Assembly: GCA_016871755.1 (NCBI GenBank)
Contig: VHCJ01000020.1
Span: 1-55,394, forward strand
Source of the DNA: Verrucomicrobiota bacterium
GTDB taxonomy: Bacteria > Verrucomicrobiota > Verrucomicrobiia > Opitutales > Opitutaceae
Length of the DNA: 55,394 bases
Direction of reading: 5' to 3'
Below, piece after piece: positions 41,581 to 51,300 of this stretch; the first letter of the stretch is position 1, and each line of letters starts with the position of its first letter. The position numbers and the translations under genes were made by a program. Below the pieces are notes generated by a model, which saw only the letters and a list, made by a program, of their open reading frames with translations, was not told the origin of the DNA and searched no databases.

Positions 41581-43788
41581 ATGTCCTCCTCCTCCCGCTC
41601 CGCTCTCCACGCCACCGTCGAGCCCAGCCAGGGCCGCGCGGTCCTGCTGCTCAACGGACAGCCCACCGCTCCGGTCATCTACGCCCTGACCGACTGCCCC
41701 GGCGGTCGCTTCTCGTGGGAGGAGGTCCCCCAACGCAATCTCCGGCTCTTCGCCGACCACGGTTGCCGGCTCTTCCAAGCGGACCTGTGGCTCGAGTGGC
41801 TGCTCGGTCCGGACGACTCCCTCGACCTCACCCTCGCCCGGCGTCAGGTCCGCGGGATCCTCGACGCCTGCCCGGACGCCGCCGTCATGCTGCGCGTCCA
41901 CCTCAACCCGCCACCCGCCTGGTGCGCTGCGCATCCCGACGAATGCGTCCACTACGCCGATGGCCCGGCGGAACCGGAGGAACGCTGGGGATTGGAACGG
42001 TGGATCGGTCGCGACAACGACGCCCCGGTCCGCGCGAGTTTCTCATCCACGCTCTGGCAGGCATGGGCGCAGCGTCAGCTCGCGCGCTTCTGCGAGGCCT
42101 TCGGCGCCACGCCGGAGGGGGGCGCAGTCTTCGCCCTGCAGGTCGCCTACGGGGTCTACGGCGAATGGCACCAATTCGGTTTCTTCGCCCACGATCCGGA
42201 TGTCAGCCCCGCCGCCACCGCCGGCTTCCAGCGCTGGACCCAGCGGCAGTACGGCACCGAGGCCGCCCTCGCCGCCGCGTGGAACCAACCGGGGATCACG
42301 TGGGGCGCAATTCGCCCGCCCGACTCCCCGGCACGCGAGCGCGCCGCCCTCGCCATCCTCCGCGATCCGGCCACGCAACGCGATGTCATCGACTACTTCC
42401 TTTTCCAGCACGAGGAACTCGCCGACGCCGTCCTCGGGATGGCGCGCACCGTGAAGCGGTCCTGGCCCCGCCCCGTGCTGACCGCGACGTTCTTCGGGTA
42501 CTTCTACTGCGCCTTCGGACGCGAAGCCGCCGGCGGGCATCTCAGCCTCGATCGCCTGCTCGCCTCGCCCGACCTCGACTGCGTCTGCGCCACGCCCGCC
42601 TACACCCCCACCGCCCTGCCGCTCGGCGGCAGCGGCAATTCCCGCGGGCTCGTCGATGCCGTCCGCCGCGCCAGCAAGCTCTGGCTCGACGAAATGGACC
42701 GCGCCACCTCCGTCGCGCCCTGCCCTTGGGACAAGGCCTTCGCGAGTTCGCTCGCCGATGATGTCGCCGTGCTGCGCCGCAATCTCCTTCAGCCCATCAC
42801 GCGCGGCGGCGGCCTGTGGGGCTTCGACTTCGGCCCGATCGCCGGCACCCCGGCCTTCGCCCGGCTCGGCAACATCGGGTGGTGGGACCACCCCGTCCTG
42901 CAGCGCGAGTGGCAGGCGATCCGCACGCTCGCGCAGTCCCGGCTCGCCGCGCCCTATGAGCGCGCCAGCGATGTGCTCCTCCTGCACGATCCGTGGTCGT
43001 TCGCCCACCTCGCCTCCGCCCGCCACGATCCCACCCGGCTCGTCTTCGGCGTCATGCCGGTGTCCACCGTCGATCCGGTCTCCCGACTCCTCACCGACGG
43101 CGTCGTCGAATCGCTCTACCAGTCCGGCCTCATCCACACCGAGGGCCTCCTGTCGGAACTGCCCAACCTCGACGCGGCGCCATTCCGTCTGGTCGTGATC
43201 GCGACGTGCACGGTGCTCGACACCGCCCAGCGCCGCGCGATCCGCGAGCGCGTGGCGCGGCAGGGGCGGCACGTCGTGTTCCTCGGCTACGCGGCGTGGA
43301 GCGATGGGCAGCGCATCGGCGCCGACCGCGCCGCCGAACTCACGGACTTCCCGACCCGCCTCGTGCATCAGGACAACGCGGTCCAAACGATCGCCCTCGA
43401 CGACGCCCGTGAGACGCTCGCACTCGGCCGAGGCTTCGATCTTCCGGCAATCGAGGCCCCGGACGCTCAGGTCGTCGGCCGCTGGGCCGACGGCACGCCG
43501 AGCGCGGCGTGGCGCAAGGAGTCGGAGGCGACGTGGTGGACGTTCGCGCTCCCGCCGAATCACCCCTCGACGTGGCGCGCCCTCGGCCGCCGCGCGGGCT
43601 GCCTCGTGGTCAACGACGCCGACGAGACCACGCTCCTCGGCAACGGACTCGTCGTCGTGCACACCGTCGCCGGCGGCGCGCGTCACCTTCGCCTTCCCGG
43701 CGGCGGCACCGTCGCCGCGACCCTGCCGCCGCGCAGCACGACCGTCTTCGACTCGCGTACTGGCGAGGTGCTGCTCGCGGCGGAGTGA
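41581..43788 (+). CDS. GH42-like beta-galactosidase family protein
   Basis: A 735-residue cytoplasmic protein with the outline of clan GH-A glycosidases near GH42: a TIM barrel (residues 40-380), an alpha/beta trimerisation-like domain (about 400-640, VLLLHDPWSFAHLA, FLGYAAWSDGQRIG) and a beta domain at the end. The acid/base candidate is Glu195 in AYGVYGEWHQFG and the nucleophile candidate Glu371 in KLWLDEMDRA. The usual GH42 AWQxEN wording is changed to LQVAYGVYGEWH. The lack of a signal peptide and the symporter 68 bases downstream suggest hydrolysis of an imported glycoside. The sugar is unknown. Confidence 0.75.
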   Translation: MSSSSRSALHATVEPSQGRAVLLLNGQPTAPVIYALTDCPGGRFSWEEVPQRNLRLFADHGCRLFQADLWLEWLLGPDDSLDLTLARRQVRGILDACPDAAVMLRVHLNPPPAWCAAHPDECVHYADGPAEPEERWGLERWIGRDNDAPVRASFSSTLWQAWAQRQLARFCEAFGATPEGGAVFALQVAYGVYGEWHQFGFFAHDPDVSPAATAGFQRWTQRQYGTEAALAAAWNQPGITWGAIRPPDSPARERAALAILRDPATQRDVIDYFLFQHEELADAVLGMARTVKRSWPRPVLTATFFGYFYCAFGREAAGGHLSLDRLLASPDLDCVCATPAYTPTALPLGGSGNSRGLVDAVRRASKLWLDEMDRATSVAPCPWDKAFASSLADDVAVLRRNLLQPITRGGGLWGFDFGPIAGTPAFARLGNIGWWDHPVLQREWQAIRTLAQSRLAAPYERASDVLLLHDPWSFAHLASARHDPTRLVFGVMPVSTVDPVSRLLTDGVVESLYQSGLIHTEGLLSELPNLDAAPFRLVVIATCTVLDTAQRRAIRERVARQGRHVVFLGYAAWSDGQRIGADRAAELTDFPTRLVHQDNAVQTIALDDARETLALGRGFDLPAIEAPDAQVVGRWADGTPSAAWRKESEATWWTFALPPNHPSTWRALGRRAGCLVVNDADETTLLGNGLVVVHTVAGGARHLRLPGGGTVAATLPPRSTTVFDSRTGEVLLAAE

Positions 43789-43856
43789 TCCCGCGGACCG
43801 GTTCACCGACTCACGCCGAGGCTCTCCCGCCCCCGGCTCCCTCCTCCATCATCCCC

Positions 43857-45401
43857 ATGCCCCACGCCTTCAACCTTGCAGACTGGATCGTGATCGTCGG
43901 CTACCTCGGCGGCATCGTGGCGCTCGGCGTCTGGTTCGGACGCGACCAGCACACGACGCGCGACTACTTCCTCGGGAGCCGGAACATCCCGTGGTGGGGG
44001 ATTGGCATGTCGATCATTGCGGCGGAGACGAGCGCGCTGACGATCATCGGCGTCCCGGCGATCGCCTACGGCGGAAACTTTTTCTTCCTGCAGATGATCA
44101 TGGGGTACGTGATCGCGCGGGTGATCCTCGCAATCGTGATGGTGCCGCACTACCTGCGCGGCGAGATCTACTCGCCCTATCAACTGCTTGAGCAGCACCT
44201 CGGACCCGGGGCGCGGCGCCTGGCGGCCGCCTTCTTTCTGTTTCTCGAAACCATGGCGGCGGGCGTGCGCGTGTTCGTCGCGTGCATCCCGATCCGCCTC
44301 ATGCTCGGCGAGTCGATCTGCAGCCTCGGCGGTCTGGTGGATCCGATTCTCGGAGCGATCATCCTCTTCGTCGGCGTTTCGCTCGTGTACACCTACATCG
44401 GCGGCGTGAAGGCGGTGGTGTGGACGGACGCGGTGCAGTTCGGGCTCTTCCTCGCGGGGGGTGTTTTCACCATCCTCTACGTCCCGACGCTGATCGACGG
44501 TGGCTGGACCGCGGCCCTGCAGCAGGCGACGGCGGCCGGAAAGCTGGCGTGGCTGAACCTCGAATTCGGGCTCTCCGCCCCCTTCAATCTTTGGATGGGC
44601 CTGATCGGCGGCACCGTGATGGTCCTGTCGACTCACGGCGCGGAGCAGCTGATCGTGCAACGTGTGCTGGCCTGCGGCAGCGTGTCCGAGGGGCGGAAGG
44701 CCCTCGTGTTCAGTGCGGTTTTGATCTTCCCGCTCTTCCTCGTCTTCCTGCTCGTCGGGGCGCTCCTCTGGGTCTTCTACCAGGGGCATCCCTTCCAGAT
44801 TCCGCTGCCGGAAGGACGGCCCGGGATCAAGTCGGTGGATTTCGTCTTCCCGACCTTCATCCTCACCGAAACGCCGCACATCCTGAAGGGATTCCTCATC
44901 GTCGCGATCCTCTCGGCCGCGATGTCATCGATCAGCTCCGCACTCACCTCGCTGTCGTCGGTCTCGACGATGGATTTCGTGAAGCCGCTCCTGCCGAACC
45001 GCTCGGAGCGGTCCTTCCTCACCTTCAGCAAGCTCTCGACGATCGGCTGGGCCGCAGCCTTGGTGGGCGTGGCGTGGCTCACGCGGGAGGTGCAGTTCGT
45101 GCTCAACGCCGCGTTCTCGCTGCGCGGCCTCACCAGCGGAGCCCTCCTCGGCGGGATCATCCTCGCGCTCTTCGCCCGCGGCGTCGGCGCCCGGGCGGCG
45201 ATGATCGGCATGAGCGCCTCGGTGCTGGTCATGAATCTCCTCTACTGGCCGCCGAACCTCACCGCGTGGCCAGGGGTGCGCGCGTGGTGGCTCGCCACGT
45301 TCGGCGGGGAAGTCTTCTGGCCGTGGTTCACCCTCATCGGAACGCTCATCACGCTCGGCGTGGCGTGGGCCACGCGGAGTCGCGGGACGAAGGCGACCTA
45401 G
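43857..45401 (+). CDS. Sodium:solute symporter (SSS family)
   Basis: A 514-residue inner-membrane Na+-coupled transporter with about 13-14 membrane segments. Typical parts are LADWIVIVGYLGGIVALGVW, TTRDYFLGSRNIPWWGIGMSIIAAETSALT, TYIGGVKAVVWTDAVQFGLFLAGG (the SSS signature), SFNLWMGLIGGTVMVLSTHGAEQLIVQRVLA-type sequence, and AILSAAMSSISSALTSLSSVSTMD with the Ser residues of the Na2 site. The start at 43857 begins the first segment; the longer frame overlaps the glycosidase. It is likely co-transcribed with the glycosidase and could bring in a sugar or glycoside. Confidence 0.9.
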   Translation: MPHAFNLADWIVIVGYLGGIVALGVWFGRDQHTTRDYFLGSRNIPWWGIGMSIIAAETSALTIIGVPAIAYGGNFFFLQMIMGYVIARVILAIVMVPHYLRGEIYSPYQLLEQHLGPGARRLAAAFFLFLETMAAGVRVFVACIPIRLMLGESICSLGGLVDPILGAIILFVGVSLVYTYIGGVKAVVWTDAVQFGLFLAGGVFTILYVPTLIDGGWTAALQQATAAGKLAWLNLEFGLSAPFNLWMGLIGGTVMVLSTHGAEQLIVQRVLACGSVSEGRKALVFSAVLIFPLFLVFLLVGALLWVFYQGHPFQIPLPEGRPGIKSVDFVFPTFILTETPHILKGFLIVAILSAAMSSISSALTSLSSVSTMDFVKPLLPNRSERSFLTFSKLSTIGWAAALVGVAWLTREVQFVLNAAFSLRGLTSGALLGGIILALFARGVGARAAMIGMSASVLVMNLLYWPPNLTAWPGVRAWWLATFGGEVFWPWFTLIGTLITLGVAWATRSRGTKAT

Positions 45402-45462
45402 GGCGCGCGCGCCCCGCCCGCAGCGGCGGATGGTAGCTGCGGCCTGCCGCCACCGCGCCGGG

Positions 45463-46608
45463 CTACGCCAGCACGCGGCGCAGGGCGGCGATCGCGCGGG
45501 TGTTTTCGTCGGGGAGGCCGACGGTGATGCGGACCCAGTCGAGGAGCGGCGGAAACGCCCGCGCCACCGCCACACCCTCCGCCTGCATCCGCGCGGCGAT
45601 CTCCGCCTGCGGACGGCCGGCGTGGAAGAAGACGAAGTTGCCCTGCGGCTCGGCGTAGGTGCGCCCCAGTTCGCGGAGCACGGCCGTGACGCGCGCCCGC
45701 TCCGCCATGATCCGCGCCCGGGTCGCCTTCACGAACGCCTCGTCCGCCAGACTCGCGGCGGCGGCCGCCACCGCCGGCGCACTCACTCCGCCGACCGAAT
45801 AACGGCGCAACTCGGCCGCGAGCGGAGCCGGTGTCACGAAATACCCGATCCGCAGACCCGCGAGGCCATGAATCTTGGAAAACGTCCGCGCCACGATCAG
45901 GCGACGGTCGTCGCGCACCAAATCGACCACGCTGCGCCGCGCCGCGTCGTCCACGATCTCGAGGTACGCCTCGTCGACGAGCAGCGTCGTGCGGCCCGCG
46001 ACGTCCGCAACGAATGCCCGCAGCGCCGCGGGATCGACCACCGTGCCGGTGGGGTTGTGCGGATTGGCCACGTAGACGACGGAGGTACCAGCGCCAACCT
46101 GCGCCGCCATCGCCGGCAAGTCGTGCTCGAGGCGCGCGTTGAGGGGCACCGCCCGTGCCCGCCCACCCATGGCCTCAAACGCCCGAGGCAACTGCAGGTA
46201 GCCGGGCGCGGCGTAAAGCGCCTCGCCGCCCTTGAGCCCGCAGTGAACGCCCAGGGTCTCAAGCAGTTCGCCCGAGCCCACGCCGAGCACGATCTGCGCC
46301 GGCGCCACGCCCTCGTACTGAGCAACCTGCTGCACGAACGCATGCACCTCGGCATAGGGATAACGCGCGCCTCGATCCGAGGCCACCAGGCGGTGCATCG
46401 CCTCGCGCGCGGACGCTCAGGGGCCGTAGGGATTCTCGTTCAACGAGAGGCGAATCAAGCCCGGCGCCACCGCCGCCAAGCGCTCGGCGCTCATCGTCTG
46501 CGCGCGCATCTCCTCGTTGAGGAAACGCCCGCCCAGTCCCAGCCCCGCAAGCGTCACGCCCGCTCTCGCCAACCATCGACGCCGCGAAACCAGAAGGGAA
46601 GCGTTCAT
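45463..46608 (-). pseudogene. Tat-exported HisC-like aminotransferase interrupted by an in-frame TGA
   Basis: Read as one frame, this is a 381-codon class I/II aminotransferase like histidinol-phosphate aminotransferase, with a twin-arginine signal (SRRRWLARAGVTLAGLGLGG). The first part ends RLSLNENPYGP and then TGA at 46417-46419. Without any frame change it continues ASAREAMHRLVASDRGARYPYAE, then VANPHNPTGTVV, LLVDEAYLEI and the PLP lysine in TFSKIHGLAGLRIGY. Relatives usually have Ser after NPYGP, and TCA to TGA is a single change. The rest of the gene is intact, so the break is recent or is a sequence error. Restart at ATG 46398 would give 311 residues without signal or N-terminal arm. 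Confidence 0.82.
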
Positions 46609-46982
46609 GCGCGCAAGGGGGATACGAGAATGAGCTCTGACAGCGCCGCCCCCCGGAGCGCAAGCCCGCGTCCGTCCTGACGTAGCCGCGCCGCGCGCGA
46701 CTGCGCCCGAACCGTCTGGCGGACCGAGCCCGCAGCGGAGCGCTCACGCGGGCACGGGAGATCCGGTTGCCCACGCGTTGGCCGGCGACCCGGACGCGGC
46801 CCACGACGGATCCTCCGAAAACGCCTCGCCTCGCCACGCCCGCCCACCCACCCACCGATCATGCCCCGTCCGGTCACGGGCCACCCAGCGCCGTCTCCCG
46901 GAATCGCCTTGCCGCACCGATGGGGCCGGCCTGAGCTTGCAGCCCTCACCGCGCGATCCGGCGCGGTCGCCCCTTCCACCCC
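46609..46982. other. Non-coding divergent gap
   Basis: 374 bases between the broken aminotransferase and the DUF1080 gene. No coding frame is convincing. It holds a bulged hairpin at 46728-46753 (GCCCGC-AGCG-GAG-CGCT-CAC-GCGGGC) and C-rich tracts near 46840. Promoters for both genes should lie here but I cannot place them. Confidence 0.6.
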
Positions 46983-47645
46983 ATGCGCACCCGGTCCTCC
47001 TTCCTCCTGCTCGTTCTGACGGCCTTGGCCTCGCCCCTCCTTTCCGCTGGGGAACCCACCCGCCTCTTCAACGGCCAGTCGCTCGCCGGCTGGGAGGGCG
47101 ACCCGCGCTGGTGGCGCGTCGAGCAGGGTGCGCTCTTCGGCGGGTCCCGCTCCGAGAAGATTCCGAAGAACGTCTTCCTCGCGACCACCCGCTCGTACCG
47201 CGATTTCGATCTCCGTCTCTCCCTGCGGCTGCGCGGCACGCCCAACACCGGGATGATCAACAGCGGCATCCAAATCCGCAGCCAACGGGTGCCCGACTCC
47301 ACCGAGATGCGCGGCTACCAGGTCGACGCCGGCGACGGCTGGTGGGGCAAGCTCTACGACGAATCGCGCCGCAACAAGGTCATCGCCACCGCCGCCGACC
47401 TCGCCGCCGTCAACGCCGCCGTGCGTCCCAACGACTGGAACGACTACCGCATCCTCGCCGAGGGGCCGCGGATCCGGACTTGGATCAACGGCGTGCCCGC
47501 CATCGACTTCACGGAGACCGATGCCTCCATCCCGCTCGACGGCCTGATCGGCATCCAGATCCACAGCGGCGGCGTCGCCACCATCGAGGTCCGCGAGGTC
47601 ATCCTCACCGAACTCGAGTCCAGCACGTCACGCGCGAGCAAGTAG
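46983..47645 (+). CDS. Exported DUF1080 protein (3-keto-disaccharide hydrolase fold)
   Basis: A 220-residue exported protein with signal peptide FLLLVLTALASPLLSA. The rest is one DUF1080 concanavalin-like domain: TRLFNGQSLAGWEG at the start (the LFNGxxLxGW mark), WWRVEQGALFGGS, DFDLRLSLRL, GMINSGIQIRSQRV, EMRGYQVDAGDGWWGKLYDE, WNDYRILAEGPRIRTWING and a C-terminal strand GLIGIQIHSGGVATIEVREV. Characterised relatives hydrolyse 3-keto-glycosides. These are abundant in Verrucomicrobiota and Planctomycetota. No glucoside 3-dehydrogenase partner is adjacent. Confidence 0.9.
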   Translation: MRTRSSFLLLVLTALASPLLSAGEPTRLFNGQSLAGWEGDPRWWRVEQGALFGGSRSEKIPKNVFLATTRSYRDFDLRLSLRLRGTPNTGMINSGIQIRSQRVPDSTEMRGYQVDAGDGWWGKLYDESRRNKVIATAADLAAVNAAVRPNDWNDYRILAEGPRIRTWINGVPAIDFTETDASIPLDGLIGIQIHSGGVATIEVREVILTELESSTSRASK

Positions 47646-47705
47646 TCCGGCCACGAAGCCAAGGTACACCGCAGGCTCGTCCTCACGAACCACCGGCGAG
47701 CGCGG

Positions 47706-47731
47706 GCGCGAGGTGGGCCTTCACCTCGCGC
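47706..47731. terminator. Perfect 10-bp hairpin between convergent genes
   Basis: GCGCGAGGTG-GGCCTT-CACCTCGCGC lies between the DUF1080 stop (47645) and the toxin stop (47748). The stem is perfect and AAA follows on the plus strand. It can serve both transcripts. Confidence 0.6.
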
Positions 47732-47747
47732 AAACCCGTCGGATCGG

Positions 47748-48089
47748 TTAACCCCAAGGCGGCAGGAGCTCTGCGGCCTCCGCCTTCGTCATCGAGGCTT
47801 TCGCACCATGCCGCACATGCAGAACATGCACGCGACTGTCGTGGATCGTGAAAATGAATCGATAACGCCCGCGCCTCCGGCCAAAGACCAACTGCCGGAG
47901 CACATACCTGGCGCTCAAGCTCTCCCTGGCCCGCGGACATCGCTGGGGAAAGTCAGCCAGCGACTGGATCGCGGACTGCATCGCTTCGAACCAATGCTCG
48001 GCCGCCTCCGCCGCGTGCACCGCAATCCAACCTGCGGCCTCGTCAATGTCCCGCTCCGCGCGGGGCTCGATGACGACCTGCACCTTCAC
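47748..48089 (-). CDS. RelE/ParE family toxin-like protein without a visible antitoxin
   Basis: A 113-residue protein of the RelE/ParE fold. VVIEPRAERDIDEAAGWIAVHA begins the family (the usual DIxxAxxWI), then FEAMQSAIQSLADFPQRCPRARE and the core strand YVLRQLVFGRRRGRYRFIFTIHDSRVHVLHVRHG, read here in parts. Basic residues near the C-terminal strands fit an mRNA- or gyrase-directed toxin. A Lys/Ala-rich tail follows. The start is GTG at 48089; a GTGA arrangement with a short upstream frame exists, but that frame does not resemble any antitoxin. Activity is not proven. Confidence 0.78.
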   Translation of the reverse strand: MKVQVVIEPRAERDIDEAAGWIAVHAAEAAEHWFEAMQSAIQSLADFPQRCPRARESLSARYVLRQLVFGRRRGRYRFIFTIHDSRVHVLHVRHGAKASMTKAEAAELLPPWG

Positions 48090-48373
48090 TTCGCAGAACG
48101 AACGCGGTGCTTCTGCCGAAGTCGGCGCGAGCCGCGCTGCGGCATCCGCAGCTTTTCTATCCGCAAATCCCTGCAGGGCAAAGCTTTGGCTGCGCGTTGA
48201 AAATTCACCGCATTGCGACGCGCTTATCCGCTACTCCGCGACACGGGGTTGACACAATCCGAGCAGACCAAACGCTCTCGCGGACTACCCTGCGCTCACG
48301 CTCGCCCGACGTCTCACGCCGTCGGACCCGATGAGCTTTTCCTCGTTCCGTCCGTCAACCCAGCAAGCACCTC

Positions 48374-51300
48374 ATGTCCTCCCGAACGTTCCCCGCCCTC
48401 CCGAAATCCGGGCGTGCGCTCGTGCTCGGCCTCCTTGGCCTGATCACGACCGCCGCGCACGGCCAGACCGTCCCCGCACCGGCGCCCGCCGCGCCGGCTC
48501 CGGCCCGCAACTCGGTGCCGGTCGTCAGCACCAGCGCCAACGCCACGTCCTCCCCTGAGGAGGACATCGTGGAGCTGACGCCCTTCGTGGTGGCGGCGGA
48601 TGCGGATCGCGGCTACCAGACCACCTCGACGCTCGCCGGCACGCGCCTGCGCACCGAGTTGCGGGATGTCGGTGCCGCCATTTCGGTGGTGAACGCGCAG
48701 TTCATGGCGGACACCGCCTCCACCAACGCAAAGGACATCCTTGTCTACACCACCGGTACCGAAGCGGCCGGCATGGGCGGCAACATCTCCGGCGTCTCCA
48801 CCGGCAACGGCTTCTCGAACCCGGAGGAGGGTCTCCTCAGCCCCAATCAGCAGACCCGTGTCCGCGGCCTGAGCGGCGCGGACCTCACGCGCGACTTCTT
48901 CGCGACCGACATCGGCATGGACTCCTACAACACCGAGCGCGTCGACATTTCGCGCGGTGCCAACGCGATCCTGTTTGGTCTCGGCAGCCCCGCTGGCATC
49001 ATCAACAACCAGTTGAAGATGGCGAACCTGCGCAGGAACGGCGTGACCTTCAGCCAGAACGTCAGCCGCTACGGCTCGCACCGCGAGATCCTCGACGTGA
49101 ACCAGGTGGTCCTGAAGAACCAGCTCGCCGTCCGCGTGATCGGCCTGAACGACGAGGAGGAATTCCGCCAGAAGCCGGCCTTCGAGAACGACCGCCGTCT
49201 CTACGCCGCGATGCGCTGGGAGCCGAAGCTCGTCCGCAATGGTCTGACGCAGCTGCAGGTCAGCTACGAGGACGGTTCCATCCGCGCCAACCGCCCGCGC
49301 GTCACTCCGCCCGCTGACGGCCTCTCAGTCTGGTTCAATGTGCTGAACAAAGTGCAGCTTGACCCCACCAACCCGAGTGCGGTCACGAACAATCCGTTCC
49401 TCGCCGCCCACCTTGGCTCCGCCGGCCGGTGGTTCGGCCAGGTCGGCGCCGTGTTCACCGATCCCGCCTCCAACGCCCAGGGCGGCAACGGCGTCCCGCC
49501 GTACATGATGAGCCGCGGCGGCGCGCCCTTCACGCAGTGGTTCGGCGTGGGTAACTACACCTCGCTCGGCAATAACGCCGCCTTCTTCCTCAACCAGCAG
49601 TTCGCCCCGGCGGGTCAGGCCTACGCCGGCCTCTGGCGCTATCAGGAGATCCGCGATCCGTCGGTCTTCAACTTCTACGACACCCTCCTCGACGGCCCGA
49701 ACAAGAGCGAGGGCTCCGACTTCAACGCCCTCAACGCCGTGCTGCGCCAGACGTTCCTCAACGACGCGATCGGCTTCGAGGTCGCCTACGACAAGCAGGA
49801 CCACGCCCGCCGCAATCGCAGTCTCATCGGCTTCGACGCCGCGACGATCCACGTCGACATGCAGACCAAGCTGGTCGACGGAAAGCCGAACCCGAACTTC
49901 GGCCGCCCGTACTTCGCATCGGACTCCATCGGCAATTACTCGATCGACACGGACCGCGAGGCGTTTCGCGCGACCGCCTACACCACGGTGGACTTCACCC
50001 GCCGCAACGGCCTGTCGCGCTTCCTCGGCCGTCACATCTTCACCGGCGTCTACAGCGACCAGGAAAGCACGCGCCTCTCGCGCACGCATCAGGGCTACGT
50101 TTACACGCTCGACCAGAACGTGTATGCCGACAACCCGAGCGCCCAAAGCTACCCCGGCTACGCCGCGATCCACTACCTCGGACCCTCGATCGCGAACCTT
50201 TCCTCGCCTGCCGGCGCCAACGTCCAAGGCCTGACCGCCCTGCACTCCCCCGCTCCCACCGGAACCGCCCTCCTCTTCGACAACCGCACGGATGTCTGGA
50301 CCTACGCGCCGGTCTCCGTGCTCGATGCGGAAGGCAGTCTCGACAAGCTCTACACGAACGCTTCCCGAGCGCTCAACGAAACCAAGAGCCAGTCGCTCAT
50401 CTGGCAGAGTTTCCTCCTCAACCGGAAGCTCGTCGGCCTCGTCGGCTGGCGCCGCGATGAATTCTCCCTCTTCGACGCCGGTGTCCCGAAGCGCGTGCCG
50501 GTCACCGATCAGGTCAATCCGTTCGATCCGACTTGGACGTACCCGTCCACGCCCACGATCGATGCCAAGGACGAGACGGTCAGTTGGAGCATCGTCGGCC
50601 ACGCCCCCGAAGTCATCAAGCGCCGCTTCCCGCGCGGCACCGATGTCAGCCTCTCGTACAACCGCTCGGAGAACTTCCGCCCGTCATCCACCGTGGCCGA
50701 CGTCTACGGCCGTCCGTTCGCACCGCCCTCCGGGTCCACCGAGGACGCCGGCATTACGCTCTCGCTCGCGGACAACAAATTCGTCCTCCGCGTCATCCGC
50801 TACGAGACGACGCAGACCAACAACGCCAGCACGTTCTACAACACGTTCTGGCCCGGCAACGACATCGTCCGGGCAATGAACGGTCTCCGTGGCTCGCAGA
50901 CCTCCGAGGTGCTGATCAACCGCTGGTTCGGCTTCGCCCCCGGCGACTCTCGCTACCTGCCGCTGCGGGCGAGCCTGACCAACCCGGCGCAGGCCAACGT
51001 CGCCAATCCGACGCTGACCAGCGCCGAGACCGCGGCCCGCAACGCCTGGTTCGCCGCCCGCACCCGCGAGGAGTGGCTCAAGCGCGTCGATCCGCTGCTC
51101 GTCTCGAACTGGAACATCACCCAGAACAGCAGCGGGACCTGGTCCGCCACGCGGCCGCCGAATGTCGGCAACATCGCCGACACCCTGTCGCGCGGCTGGG
51201 AGTTCGAAGCCACCTATAACCCGCGCCCGAACTGGCGCATGACGTTCAACGCCGCCCGGCAGGAGGCCTTCCGCGCCAACTACGGCAAGGACTTCGAGGA

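Noticed and set aside
42043-43806. A 587-codon minus-strand frame opposite the glycosidase
   Set aside because: No recognisable domain and the biased composition of an antisense frame; the plus-strand gene has catalytic motifs.
46417-46419. Selenocysteine decoding of the in-frame TGA
   Set aside because: Relatives have serine here, it is not a redox position, and I see no convincing stem-loop of the required form just downstream.
48090-48250. An antitoxin gene upstream of the RelE/ParE toxin
   Set aside because: The frames are short, Arg/Lys-rich and do not look like Phd, RelB, ParD or HigA proteins. Kept only as a speculative note.
48249-48254. TTGACA as -35 of the TonB receptor
   Set aside because: No acceptable -10 hexamer occurs 16-18 bases downstream.
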